A stretch of 64,000 nt of DNA from Kordiimonas sp. SCSIO 12603 (GTDB lineage: Bacteria; Pseudomonadota; Alphaproteobacteria; Sphingomonadales; Kordiimonadaceae). The notes beneath the pieces are model-generated. The model was not told the origin of the DNA, searched no databases, and worked only from the letters and a program-made list of their open reading frames with translations. How positions within the stretch are numbered: position 1 is the stretch's first letter; each line of letters starts with the position of its first letter. Where the stretch lies: assembly GCF_024398035.1 (NCBI RefSeq), contig NZ_CP073748.1, positions 3,339,001 through 3,403,000 of the forward strand, in the 5' to 3' direction. The position numbers were made by a program, and so were the translations under genes. This document shows, in pieces, positions 9,179-16,617 of the stretch.

Positions 9179-9624
9179 TAGAATTTCAGAACCATGTCTA
9201 CATGGTCAATGTTATCGAGATCATAAACCTCTGAACAAGTTACAAAACCCAGATCGCTATAAAACTTCTGAAGGTGCGCTTGTGCGGCGATGAATATCTC
9301 TGAAGCATCAGTTTGCTTGATCACATCAATTGCATCAGCGATTAAAACGGCGCCCAGTTTCTTGCCTCGGTATTTCTCAGCCACAATCACACGACCAAGT
9401 TTCATTACAGAACTATCATCAGGGCTCATAAAATACCGGAGATAAGCGGCTAAATCCTCACCTTCAACAATCGAACAGTGAACCGATATTTGGTCAAGGC
9501 CATCGATATCTTGATAAGCACAGTCCTGCTCAACCACAAAGACCTCAGACCTTAGCTGGAGTATACGGTAAAGCTCCTCATTAGTCAGTTCCGTAAACCT
9601 CTGATATCTGATTTCACTATTCAT
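9178..9624 (-). CDS. elaA: ElaA-like GNAT N-acetyltransferase
   Basis: 148 residues, close to the E. coli ElaA length. The N-terminal pattern LYRILQLRSEVFVVEQ followed by YQDIDGLDQ is characteristic of ElaA. The acetyl-CoA loop appears as RVIVAEKYRGKKLGAVLI (the R/Q-x-x-G-x-G/A position at about 88-93). The acceptor substrate is unknown for the family. Last gene of a four-gene minus-strand operon, 17 bases after the RimJ-like acetyltransferase. The ribosome binding site is weak, which suggests translation linked to the upstream gene. Confidence 0.88.
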   Translation of the reverse strand: MNSEIRYQRFTELTNEELYRILQLRSEVFVVEQDCAYQDIDGLDQISVHCSIVEGEDLAAYLRYFMSPDDSSVMKLGRVIVAEKYRGKKLGAVLIADAIDVIKQTDASEIFIAAQAHLQKFYSDLGFVTCSEVYDLDNIDHVDMVLKF

Positions 9625-9641
9625 AACTTAATACATCTTTC

Positions 9642-10217
9642 TTATTCTGAAGTGCTCGGGTTGATCTTTGCCCTCAGGACATGATCTTCCCACTTACCCG
9701 CAATTTTCAGATAGGCTTTTGCTAGACCTTCTTCTTCAAAGCCAAGCTTTTCGAGAAGTGCTGCCGAACGCCTGTTAGCGGGCATATGATTTGCCATCAC
9801 CCTATGTAAATGCAGTTTTTCAAAAGCAAAGGTAACTACTTCACTTACTGCTTCCAGCATAATGCCTTTACCTTCATGCTTTTGAGAGATGGAAAAACCA
9901 AGATTACAGGCATTGAAAGGGCCCAACACAATGTTTGAAAGCTCACACATGCCAAGCATTTCTTCTTCCGCATCATCCATGACGCAGAAGAAAACACCCT
10001 TGCCTTCAGCGATATCATCAAGCTTATTCTGAATGCGTATTTCCCATGCATCCACGGAGTGAAAACCTTCAGGCCTAAGCGGTTCCCAAGACGCAAGATG
10101 CGCTTCATTATTCTGATAATAATCAGAAATCATCTGCGCCATTCCGTGCCTTGGGGTAATGAGTTTCAACGCAGCATCATCCCAGATAAACACGTTCTGC
10201 GAACCAGAACATTCCAA
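9642..10217 (-). CDS. RimJ/RimL-type GNAT N-acetyltransferase
   Basis: About 190 residues, matching ribosomal-protein alanine acetyltransferases of the RimJ/RimL group: LITPRHGMAQ at the start, FSISQKHEGKGIMLEAV as the acetyl-CoA loop, then HRVMANHMPANRRSAALLEKLGF, the family's hallmark near the C-terminus. The frame opens with TTG at 10217, overlapping the end of the HupE-like gene by 41 bases; an in-frame GTG at 10193 is an equally possible start. Neither has a clear ribosome binding site. Probably acetylates an N-terminus or a small amine. Confidence 0.85.
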   Translation of the reverse strand: MECSGSQNVFIWDDAALKLITPRHGMAQMISDYYQNNEAHLASWEPLRPEGFHSVDAWEIRIQNKLDDIAEGKGVFFCVMDDAEEEMLGMCELSNIVLGPFNACNLGFSISQKHEGKGIMLEAVSEVVTFAFEKLHLHRVMANHMPANRRSAALLEKLGFEEEGLAKAYLKIAGKWEDHVLRAKINPSTSE

Positions 10218-11343
10218 CCATCACAAGGCCCACGCTTGTCGCTAATTCCAAAACAGGTCTCGCTTCTTTAACCAGTTTATCCAACATCCACACTACAGCG
10301 AGCACGGCACCAAGGAAGATCAACTGCCCAATTTCAACGCCAACATTAAACCCAAGAAGCGCCCAGATGGTATCTGTTTGCGGCAAACCAATTTCTGATA
10401 GAACACCATAGAAACCAAATCCGTGTAGCAGGCCAAAACCGAGGGTTACAATAGGGAGCATATAGCGCGGCTGTTTTTCTTCGGCTTCCATTGCGGCACC
10501 CCAAACACAGTATGACAAAAGCCCAATCCCAGCCCATACGAGCAACGGCAAAGTTTGTAGAAGCAGATAATCAGCAATAGCGAGAGCACCAACAAACATA
10601 AGTGCTCCAGCAAACACTTTACCCGGCTTCTCCGCCACATGAAGTGCTCGCTCAATCACTGTGAAAGCAATGGTGAAGGCAATAAGCGGTTCCACCACTT
10701 CAGGGATCGGATCAAGTACCCCGAGTGAGCCAAGGATAAGAGTAAGGCTGTGCCCAAGTGTAAAACCAGTCACACACCAGAACAGTGCCTTCACCGTACG
10801 CACGGCAATAAGAAGCGCTAAAAGAAACGCCAAATGATCAAACCCTTCAAGGATATGGAAAACACCTAAACCACCATATTCAACAGGAGAGGCGCTTATA
10901 GTACCTTCACCGAATTCAAGAACTGGCTTTCGAACAGAAAGTAAGCTCTCACCATTTTCCATATGAGCCAAATGCACGTGGCTTGGCGCACTTTCAAACA
11001 AATGCGAAAGTGAAGCAGAACTAGCGGCACAGTTAGGAGCAATCAGTGAAACGACATAATCGCCATTGGCTTTTACACGCACTTGTTCCACTTCCACCGA
11101 ACACTGCCCCTCACCGGTGATATTCATCACTTTGGAGGCATACTGAGAAAGTGCAGCATTTAAGCTCATGCCACCCGCAAGCTTGTCAGCGACTAAAGCC
11201 TCTGCTTCAGCTCCAGACAGATTCCAATCAACTTTCACACCGCCATCAGACAAATGCCAATAAGATGAAGACCGACCAATTGAATGAGCATTTGCCGCAA
11301 CGCTGGCAAACAGCATCAAACATAATAGAAATATCTGACGCAT
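10177..11343 (-). CDS. HupE/UreJ family membrane protein
   Basis: 388 residues. A signal peptide (1-19, ending ANA-H) leads into a periplasmic domain to about residue 155, then a membrane part with HILEGFDHLAFL (about 162-173) and GFTLGHSLTLIL (about 192-203), the paired His/Asp motifs of HupE/UreJ-type proteins, and further helices to the C-terminus. Classical members move nickel or cobalt for hydrogenase or urease, but neither enzyme is encoded here. The start codon overlaps the stop of the upstream parvulin-like gene as TAATG, so the two are translationally coupled. Metal transport is therefore only a possibility. Confidence 0.85.
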   Translation of the reverse strand: MRQIFLLCLMLFASVAANAHSIGRSSSYWHLSDGGVKVDWNLSGAEAEALVADKLAGGMSLNAALSQYASKVMNITGEGQCSVEVEQVRVKANGDYVVSLIAPNCAASSASLSHLFESAPSHVHLAHMENGESLLSVRKPVLEFGEGTISASPVEYGGLGVFHILEGFDHLAFLLALLIAVRTVKALFWCVTGFTLGHSLTLILGSLGVLDPIPEVVEPLIAFTIAFTVIERALHVAEKPGKVFAGALMFVGALAIADYLLLQTLPLLVWAGIGLLSYCVWGAAMEAEEKQPRYMLPIVTLGFGLLHGFGFYGVLSEIGLPQTDTIWALLGFNVGVEIGQLIFLGAVLAVVWMLDKLVKEARPVLELATSVGLVMVGMFWFAERVYLG

Positions 11344-12143
11344 TATCTTAGCGCCTCATTCAATTCGATATCGGCTTCTGCTCTCAGTTTTTCGACATAC
11401 TCTGCAAACAGCTTCTCACCTTCAACCCGGGTATAATCCGCCTGAACAAGCGCCTTCACATCACCAAAACTACGCGGGGATTGCTGTTCAATCTCATCAA
11501 CAACCATATAAAGATAATCACCTAGCCGCTTATACGGACCCGATACCTCACCAACCTGTACTTGTGTGATTTGAGCAGAAGCTTCTTTTCCTAAATAACG
11601 ACGAAGCAACCCAGCAGGTAGCGGTCGATCAGGCATTTCAATAGTTTCAGCATCCGTATTTAGAACATCAGCATTCACATTATCCCCAAAATCAGACTTC
11701 GCCAGATAAGCCGAGATCAGATATTTAGGAGACGGTGTATAACGCTGGATATTTTCAGCATAAAAAGACTGAAGTTCATCTTCTCCAACTTCTGCGCCTT
11801 CTTTTTCACTGATAATAAATTCTTTAAAGGCATCAATAATCGTGGCTTTAACCGTCGCATCACTCTCTGCAAGCCCCAATTCAGCGGCGCGCTCCAAGAG
11901 CAACTGCTCATTCACTAAGTTAGTAAGAAGTACAGACTTTTCGTTTTCACTTAGCCCCGCTTCGCGCGCTTTTTCGATTTGGTCAATCTTCGCGTTCAAT
12001 TGATTTTGGGAAATCACGGCACCATTCACGACAGCAAGCGCATCTTGCGGAAACACATCATTTTCGCTATTAACGGATCCTACTGCGGCCAAGGCAATAC
12101 CAGCCACTGCCCCAAAAAACAGTAAAACTTCTTTGTTTTTCAT
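11343..12143 (-). CDS. Parvulin-like peptidyl-prolyl isomerase, membrane anchored
   Basis: 266 residues with an N-terminal membrane anchor (about 5-23), then a SurA-like N-domain (LAVVNGAVISQNQLNAKI, LLTNLVNEQLLLERAAELGL) and a C-terminal part resembling a rotamase fold (VGEVSGPYKRLGDYLYMV). The catalytic core looks reduced compared with true parvulins, so a pure chaperone role is possible. AGGTGATAACAGG precedes the ATG. First gene of the operon; its stop overlaps the start of the HupE-like gene, suggesting it helps that protein's periplasmic domain fold. Confidence 0.8.
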   Translation of the reverse strand: MKNKEVLLFFGAVAGIALAAVGSVNSENDVFPQDALAVVNGAVISQNQLNAKIDQIEKAREAGLSENEKSVLLTNLVNEQLLLERAAELGLAESDATVKATIIDAFKEFIISEKEGAEVGEDELQSFYAENIQRYTPSPKYLISAYLAKSDFGDNVNADVLNTDAETIEMPDRPLPAGLLRRYLGKEASAQITQVQVGEVSGPYKRLGDYLYMVVDEIEQQSPRSFGDVKALVQADYTRVEGEKLFAEYVEKLRAEADIELNEALR

Positions 12144-12179
12144 CCTGTTATCACCTTTTTAAATACACACTTGCGTTCA

Positions 12180-12196
12180 TTAATGGCCATCATTAA
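12180..12196. promoter_or_regulatory. Inverted repeat, candidate TetR operator, between ppi operon and tetR
   Basis: TTAATG-GCCAT-CATTAA, perfect six-base arms, lies 41 bases before the tetR start in the divergent promoter region. Almost the same sequence occurs at 7947-7963. Position and symmetry fit autoregulation by the TetR protein; not proven. Confidence 0.5.
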
Positions 12197-12237
12197 AATA
12201 GTCAGTCACGCACAAAACAATCCATAAGGGGACACAC

Positions 12238-12861
12238 GTGACCAATCAATCTGATGGCAAGACCAGACGCGCAGACGCTACACGAACCGCTCTTATTGAA
12301 GCCGCAGAAAGATTGATTGCTCAAAATGGTCTCGCTGATGTTTCAACGCGCGAAATCCTACAAGAAGCAGGGCAAAGAAATCAATCCGCTCTTCAATATC
12401 ATTTTGGTTCAAAGGAAGGATTGATCAGCGCTACCATCAATGAACGCACAGGTCAGATGGATAAACGCCGGCAGGAAATGATTGAAAAACTGGGTGATGA
12501 TCCCAGCATGCGTGAAATCCTGGAAGTAATGGTCCTCCCGCTCTGCGAGCTTATTGAAAATGATGCCGCTGGTAAAAATTACCTGATTTTCCTCGCGCAA
12601 GCTATTACTCAACCAAGCTGGGACCTGCGTGCTATCATCAAAGAATATGATATTAAGGGCCTCGATCTAGCGTATCAGTTTTATGATAAAAAACTCGCAC
12701 ACCTAAGCAATGAGGAACGCAAACTTCGTCAGGCGGTTGGATACGACCTTACAATATTGTCCCTCACCCGCTGGTGCCTTTCAGACGATGAAAACAAGCG
12801 ATCGCTTGAAGATATGATTGAGTTTGTCATCAACAGTACCATTGCTGTGGTTGAAGGCTGA
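12238..12861 (+). CDS. TetR/AcrR family transcriptional regulator
   Basis: 207 residues. The N-terminal helix-turn-helix is clear (TRTALIEAAERLIAQNG, STREILQEAG, SALQYHFGSKEGLI at about 16-62); the C-terminal ligand-binding part is all-helical and unassigned. Starts with GTG at 12238 behind AAGGGG. Divergent from the parvulin/HupE operon and followed 103 bases later by a GST and a reductase. The inverted repeat in its promoter is nearly copied at 7947-7963, so it may repress its own gene, the GST at 8 kb and the hydrolase/SDR/ALDH operon. The effector is unknown. Confidence 0.9.
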   Translation: MTNQSDGKTRRADATRTALIEAAERLIAQNGLADVSTREILQEAGQRNQSALQYHFGSKEGLISATINERTGQMDKRRQEMIEKLGDDPSMREILEVMVLPLCELIENDAAGKNYLIFLAQAITQPSWDLRAIIKEYDIKGLDLAYQFYDKKLAHLSNEERKLRQAVGYDLTILSLTRWCLSDDENKRSLEDMIEFVINSTIAVVEG

Positions 12862-12964
12862 TATAAGTCTCCCACTAAATTACAGAAGCGTGATTAGTCA
12901 GGTAGGCTTTTCGCGCTAGCTTACCATTAAACTACTATCAAAATTCAGCTCAAGGGGAGTTCAT

Positions 12965-13657
12965 ATGGGGTTGACAGTATGTGGTCTGGCAGGATCACCA
13001 TTCTTTAGAAAAGTCTGTACGGTACTTAATGAAAAAGGCGTTGCTTACGATATTGAAAATCTAAGCCCGTTTGGTGCTGGGGATGAGTTCACAAAAATGA
13101 ACCCTGCCCGCAGAATTCCGGTTTTGAAGGATTCTGATGTCGGCGATGATTTCGTACTGCCAGATTCCAGCGCTATCGTTCATTACATCGAACGCAAATA
13201 CTCTAAAAACTCTTTGATGCCATCTGATCCAGTTGAATATGGCCGCGCCATGTGGTTCGAAGAATATGCTGATAGTGAGATGGCCAGTAAAATCGGCCTT
13301 GGTGTATTCCGCAAAGTTGTTTTCCCTCAAATGGCAAAACAAGCACCTGACCTTGAAGGCGCTATCGAAGTAATCCGCAACACTCTACCTGCCATTCATG
13401 ATTATATTGAAGGCGAACTTGAAGACAAAGAGTGGTTAGCTGGGGACATGTTCTCTATTGCTGATATTTCAGTTGCTGTTCAGTATGGCAACCTTGCATT
13501 CACTGGATACGCACCCTCTGCTGAACGCTGGCCTAACCTTGCCGCCTTCATGCGCCGTGTTGGCCAGAAAGAAAGCTTTGCAGGGCTTCACATGCGGGCT
13601 GCAACATACTTTGCAGAAATGAAGAAGGTTGAACTAGATCCTACCGAAGGTCTCTAG
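12965..13657 (+). CDS. Glutathione S-transferase
   Basis: 230 residues, normal GST length. N-domain: LAGSPFFRKVCTVLNEKGV (about 8-26), NPARRIPVLKD (about 45-55) with the cis-Pro of the thioredoxin fold, and the glutathione site LPDSSAIVHYIERKY (about 68-82). C-domain helices end with FSIADISVAVQYGNL, the conserved GST helix-6 capping box region. AAGGGGAG precedes the ATG. It follows tetR and precedes the saccharopine-dehydrogenase-like gene by 36 bases, so it likely shares a message with the latter. Probably a detoxification or isomerisation enzyme. Confidence 0.92.
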   Translation: MGLTVCGLAGSPFFRKVCTVLNEKGVAYDIENLSPFGAGDEFTKMNPARRIPVLKDSDVGDDFVLPDSSAIVHYIERKYSKNSLMPSDPVEYGRAMWFEEYADSEMASKIGLGVFRKVVFPQMAKQAPDLEGAIEVIRNTLPAIHDYIEGELEDKEWLAGDMFSIADISVAVQYGNLAFTGYAPSAERWPNLAAFMRRVGQKESFAGLHMRAATYFAEMKKVELDPTEGL

Positions 13658-13693
13658 GCAATATCGTTAAAGTCCACTGAAGAGGAACTACCC

Positions 13694-14743
13694 ATGTCAG
13701 ATAACTGGATGATCTATGGTGCTACAGGCTACACAGGCCGTCTTATCGCAGAAGAAGCCAAAGCCAGAGGCTTAAAACCCACATTGGCCGGTAGAAATGC
13801 TGAGAAGGTGAAAGCTATAGCTGATGAGCTGGAGTTACCATGGGCCGCTTTCTCTGTGGACGACAAGCATGCAGTTGAGGCCGCGTTACAGGATAAAGCA
13901 CTGGTGCTTTCCGTGGCAGGCCCCTTCTCTGCTACAGCGGATCAGATGACAGATGCCTGCATTGCAACAGGCACGCATTACCTTGATGTAACCGGCGAGA
14001 TTGCCGTTTTTGAACTCGCTGCAAGTAAATCCTCCAATGCAGAAAAAGCAGGTGTCACCCTTCTTCCAGGTGTTGGGTTTGATGTTGTTCCAAGTGACTG
14101 TATTGCAGCTCACACCGCAAAACGTGCATCTGGCCCAACAGATCTCACTCTCGCTATCTTTGGCTTGGGTGGCGCTTCTCGCGGCACTGCAAAAACGGGC
14201 GTGGAATCGCTTGGCACCGGCACTAGTATTCGCCGGGGTGGCCAAATCAGTAAAACATCAAAACCAATGTTCCGTAGTTTTGAATTTGATGGCGAGAGCC
14301 ATGAATTCATCGGCGTATCATGGGGGGATGTATCAACGGCTTACCACAGCACAGGTATTGATAATATCGAAGTATATTTCCCAAATGCCGGCCCTATTAA
14401 AAGCATGGCAAAGATGAGCAAGAATTTCGGTTGGCTGATGCGCCGAAAGTTTGTGCAAAACTTCCTCAAAAAGAAAATTGATGAAATGCCTGCTGGCCCA
14501 ACAGCGGAGCAGCGTGCCAAAGCTGGAACGCAAATTCTAGCGGAAGTAACTGATAAAGACGGAACAATTTACCGTTCCATACTTAGCTGCCCTAACGGAT
14601 ATTCACTCACCGCTGACTCAGCCGTAACTTGTGCAGAAAAGATACTCGCAACCAACGGAAAGCTTGGCTTTCAAACACCATCCAGAGCTTTTGGAGTGGA
14701 ACTGCTAAAAGACTTAAAAGATTGCTCTATAAAGGATTTATAA
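13694..14743 (+). CDS. Saccharopine dehydrogenase family NAD(P)-binding reductase
   Basis: 349 residues. Rossmann motif YGATGYTGRLIAEEA near the N-terminus, then LVLSVAGPFSATADQ and THYLDVTGE, as in trans-acting enoyl reductase and saccharopine-dehydrogenase-like proteins; PGVGFDVVPSDC follows. These proteins rarely make saccharopine; many act on lipids or have unknown substrates. A good ribosome binding site (GAAGAGGAAC) precedes the ATG. Last gene of the tetR/GST/reductase run, ended by a terminator. Confidence 0.88.
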   Translation: MSDNWMIYGATGYTGRLIAEEAKARGLKPTLAGRNAEKVKAIADELELPWAAFSVDDKHAVEAALQDKALVLSVAGPFSATADQMTDACIATGTHYLDVTGEIAVFELAASKSSNAEKAGVTLLPGVGFDVVPSDCIAAHTAKRASGPTDLTLAIFGLGGASRGTAKTGVESLGTGTSIRRGGQISKTSKPMFRSFEFDGESHEFIGVSWGDVSTAYHSTGIDNIEVYFPNAGPIKSMAKMSKNFGWLMRRKFVQNFLKKKIDEMPAGPTAEQRAKAGTQILAEVTDKDGTIYRSILSCPNGYSLTADSAVTCAEKILATNGKLGFQTPSRAFGVELLKDLKDCSIKDL

Positions 14744-14746
14744 AAT

Positions 14747-14771
14747 AAGGGGCTATAAGCCCCTTTTTCTT
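14747..14771. terminator. Bidirectional terminator between reductase and EAL gene
   Basis: AAGGGGCT (14747-14754), loop ATA, AGCCCCTT (14758-14765), then more T. The minus strand also has a T-rich tail, so it serves both convergent genes. Confidence 0.75.
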
Positions 14772-16369
14772 TAACTTGCTTTAGCCTTTGGCATTACCAG
14801 TCCAGCATTAGGTTTACCAAAATAATATCCTTGGCCAAAATCCACCCCCATGCTGCGCAACAGCTCAGCATGCTCTTTTGTCTCAACCCACTCACCTACA
14901 GTTACAATGCCCAAATCTCGACATAAGGTAACCATTGATCTTAAGAAAGCTCTGTCTTCTTTGCTTTCTGTGGCATTGCGCACATAATCCCCATCAATTT
15001 TCAGCGCATCAATCTGTAGTTTCTTGAGATACTGAAAACCTGAAGCTCCCGCGCCAAAATCATCCAAATATACCCGGAAGCCTTCATTGCGAATTTCACT
15101 TAGAACCTCACCAAGAGAATCCAGGTCTGAAATTTTTGCAGACTCTGTGATCTCAATTGATAGGTAACGTTTCAGGTCTTTATTACCTTTAAGAGTAGCA
15201 ACCAAATCAAGCTTAAACTCTGTATCAGATAAAGACCGCCCGGAGATATTGACGGCGATTGAAGGCGTTTCACCAACATTACCAAGCTCTCTGATTTTCC
15301 TGATGGTACGGTAAAGAACTGCTTTATCAAACTCGAGGATCAATCCAACGTCTTCAGCAAATCGGATCATTTCCCACTGGCTACTGATCATCTCAGGTAA
15401 ATCAAAACGCGCAAGCGCTTCATAGTGATGAACATCGTTAGATTTCAAATTCACAATTGGTTGGTAGACAAGCGAAAAAGCACCTTCATCAAGAACCTTG
15501 CGGAAGGCCCTCACACGTTCAGCAGTGCCACCTATTAGTTCATCGCTTTTCGCCGCGATTTCGGAAACATCAAAACCATCCGAACCATCTGCAAACTGCT
15601 GCAAGCTGAAAGCAAGTGCCCGCATGCTATCCTTTTCGCTTAAGTTCGCATCAGCAGCGTTAATTGTTGCAGCTTCAAGAGCAACACCCGTTGCTTTCTT
15701 GATTGTCTCAACATAATCAACCTTTTCACTGCCCTCTTTACGTTCATGGACAAAGGCGAACTTGTCGTTAGCTAGCATAGCTGCATGACTGCCGCCCACG
15801 GAAAAGCTTTTCAAATAGTTTTCCAGATCACGCTGCTGCCCAGTATCCAGTCTTTCGCCCTCACCAGCTTCAATAACAGTTACCTGCATATTGTCTTCAG
15901 CTTCAGGATTACCTTCAAACAAATCTTCCAGTCGCTCGAAGAACTCAGCTTTATTCTCTTCTAGTTGAGCAGGGGAAACCGTGGATGAAACGTTGCTACT
16001 TTCTTTTTGGCCCAAGCGATAAGGCTTAGATAATACAATATAGAGTTCATCCGGCGCATGCGGCAGTTTGGACATAAAAATGGAATAGCGTTCTCGAACT
16101 GCTCCTTCACCACCAACTGAAACCATAAAAGGCCCAAGCCGATTGGCACCCGTTAAGGTTTTAGCTGCTGAGGTAATAATCCCAGCGCCTTTTTCCGTAA
16201 GTAGATCAAGAAAACAAAAAGACTGGTCGGGCGTGATACCAAGTGTGCTTTTCACAGCCCCATCTGCGTTCAATACCTTATAATCTTTATCCAGTTCCAA
16301 CAGCAAATCGCCTACGCAAAACGCGTAGCCCAAAAACCTTCCTGGGACTTTGCCTGCAATATTAGCCAC
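14771..16369 (-). CDS. EAL domain cyclic-di-GMP phosphodiesterase with PAS-like and degenerate GGDEF-like regions
   Basis: About 530 residues. Residues ~20-110 look PAS-like (LLLELDKDYKVLNADG); ~140-270 are a divergent GGDEF-like region without a GGDEF motif; ~295-530 are a full EAL domain. All catalytic positions appear kept: YEALARF, Asn in AVNISGRSL, Glu in SIEITES, YLDDFGAG, Lys in ALKIDGDYV, and GEWVE near the end before GQGYYFGKP. It should therefore hydrolyse cyclic di-GMP. I chose GTG at 16369 because GGGGG lies nine bases upstream; a GTG at 16387 has no ribosome binding site. The gene at 37082 looks like an inactivated paralogue. Confidence 0.88.
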   Translation of the reverse strand: MANIAGKVPGRFLGYAFCVGDLLLELDKDYKVLNADGAVKSTLGITPDQSFCFLDLLTEKGAGIITSAAKTLTGANRLGPFMVSVGGEGAVRERYSIFMSKLPHAPDELYIVLSKPYRLGQKESSNVSSTVSPAQLEENKAEFFERLEDLFEGNPEAEDNMQVTVIEAGEGERLDTGQQRDLENYLKSFSVGGSHAAMLANDKFAFVHERKEGSEKVDYVETIKKATGVALEAATINAADANLSEKDSMRALAFSLQQFADGSDGFDVSEIAAKSDELIGGTAERVRAFRKVLDEGAFSLVYQPIVNLKSNDVHHYEALARFDLPEMISSQWEMIRFAEDVGLILEFDKAVLYRTIRKIRELGNVGETPSIAVNISGRSLSDTEFKLDLVATLKGNKDLKRYLSIEITESAKISDLDSLGEVLSEIRNEGFRVYLDDFGAGASGFQYLKKLQIDALKIDGDYVRNATESKEDRAFLRSMVTLCRDLGIVTVGEWVETKEHAELLRSMGVDFGQGYYFGKPNAGLVMPKAKAS

Positions 16370-16400
16370 CGAAAAGAATACCCCCACAAAAAAACAAATG

Positions 16401-16520
16401 AACTCTAATGCCCATATTCATCATGTCTCCTAAAACTATTTGGCATAGATTCAGTTAGGAAAAAGTAAATTTCCTAATCAAACAGTCAAAAACGAGAACA
16501 CGAATAACTAAACTCTAATG
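16401..16520. other. EAL/PhoD divergent intergenic region with a short repeat
   Basis: The roughly 250-base divergent region holds AACTCTAATG twice (16401-16410 and 16511-16520), one copy towards each gene. It presumably contains both promoters. I see no clear palindrome or riboswitch. Confidence 0.25.
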
Positions 16521-16617
16521 TGTAACGTTAACCAAAATGTAAAATCATAAGTGTTGATTTCCAGTTTTGGGCACGCCATTGTCTCCTCTAATCACTGTCA
16601 TTAAGAGAGATATATTT

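Noticed and set aside
10177-11343. Naming the HupE/UreJ protein a nickel transporter for urease or hydrogenase
   Set aside because: No urease, hydrogenase or their accessory genes are in the window, so the substrate is left open.
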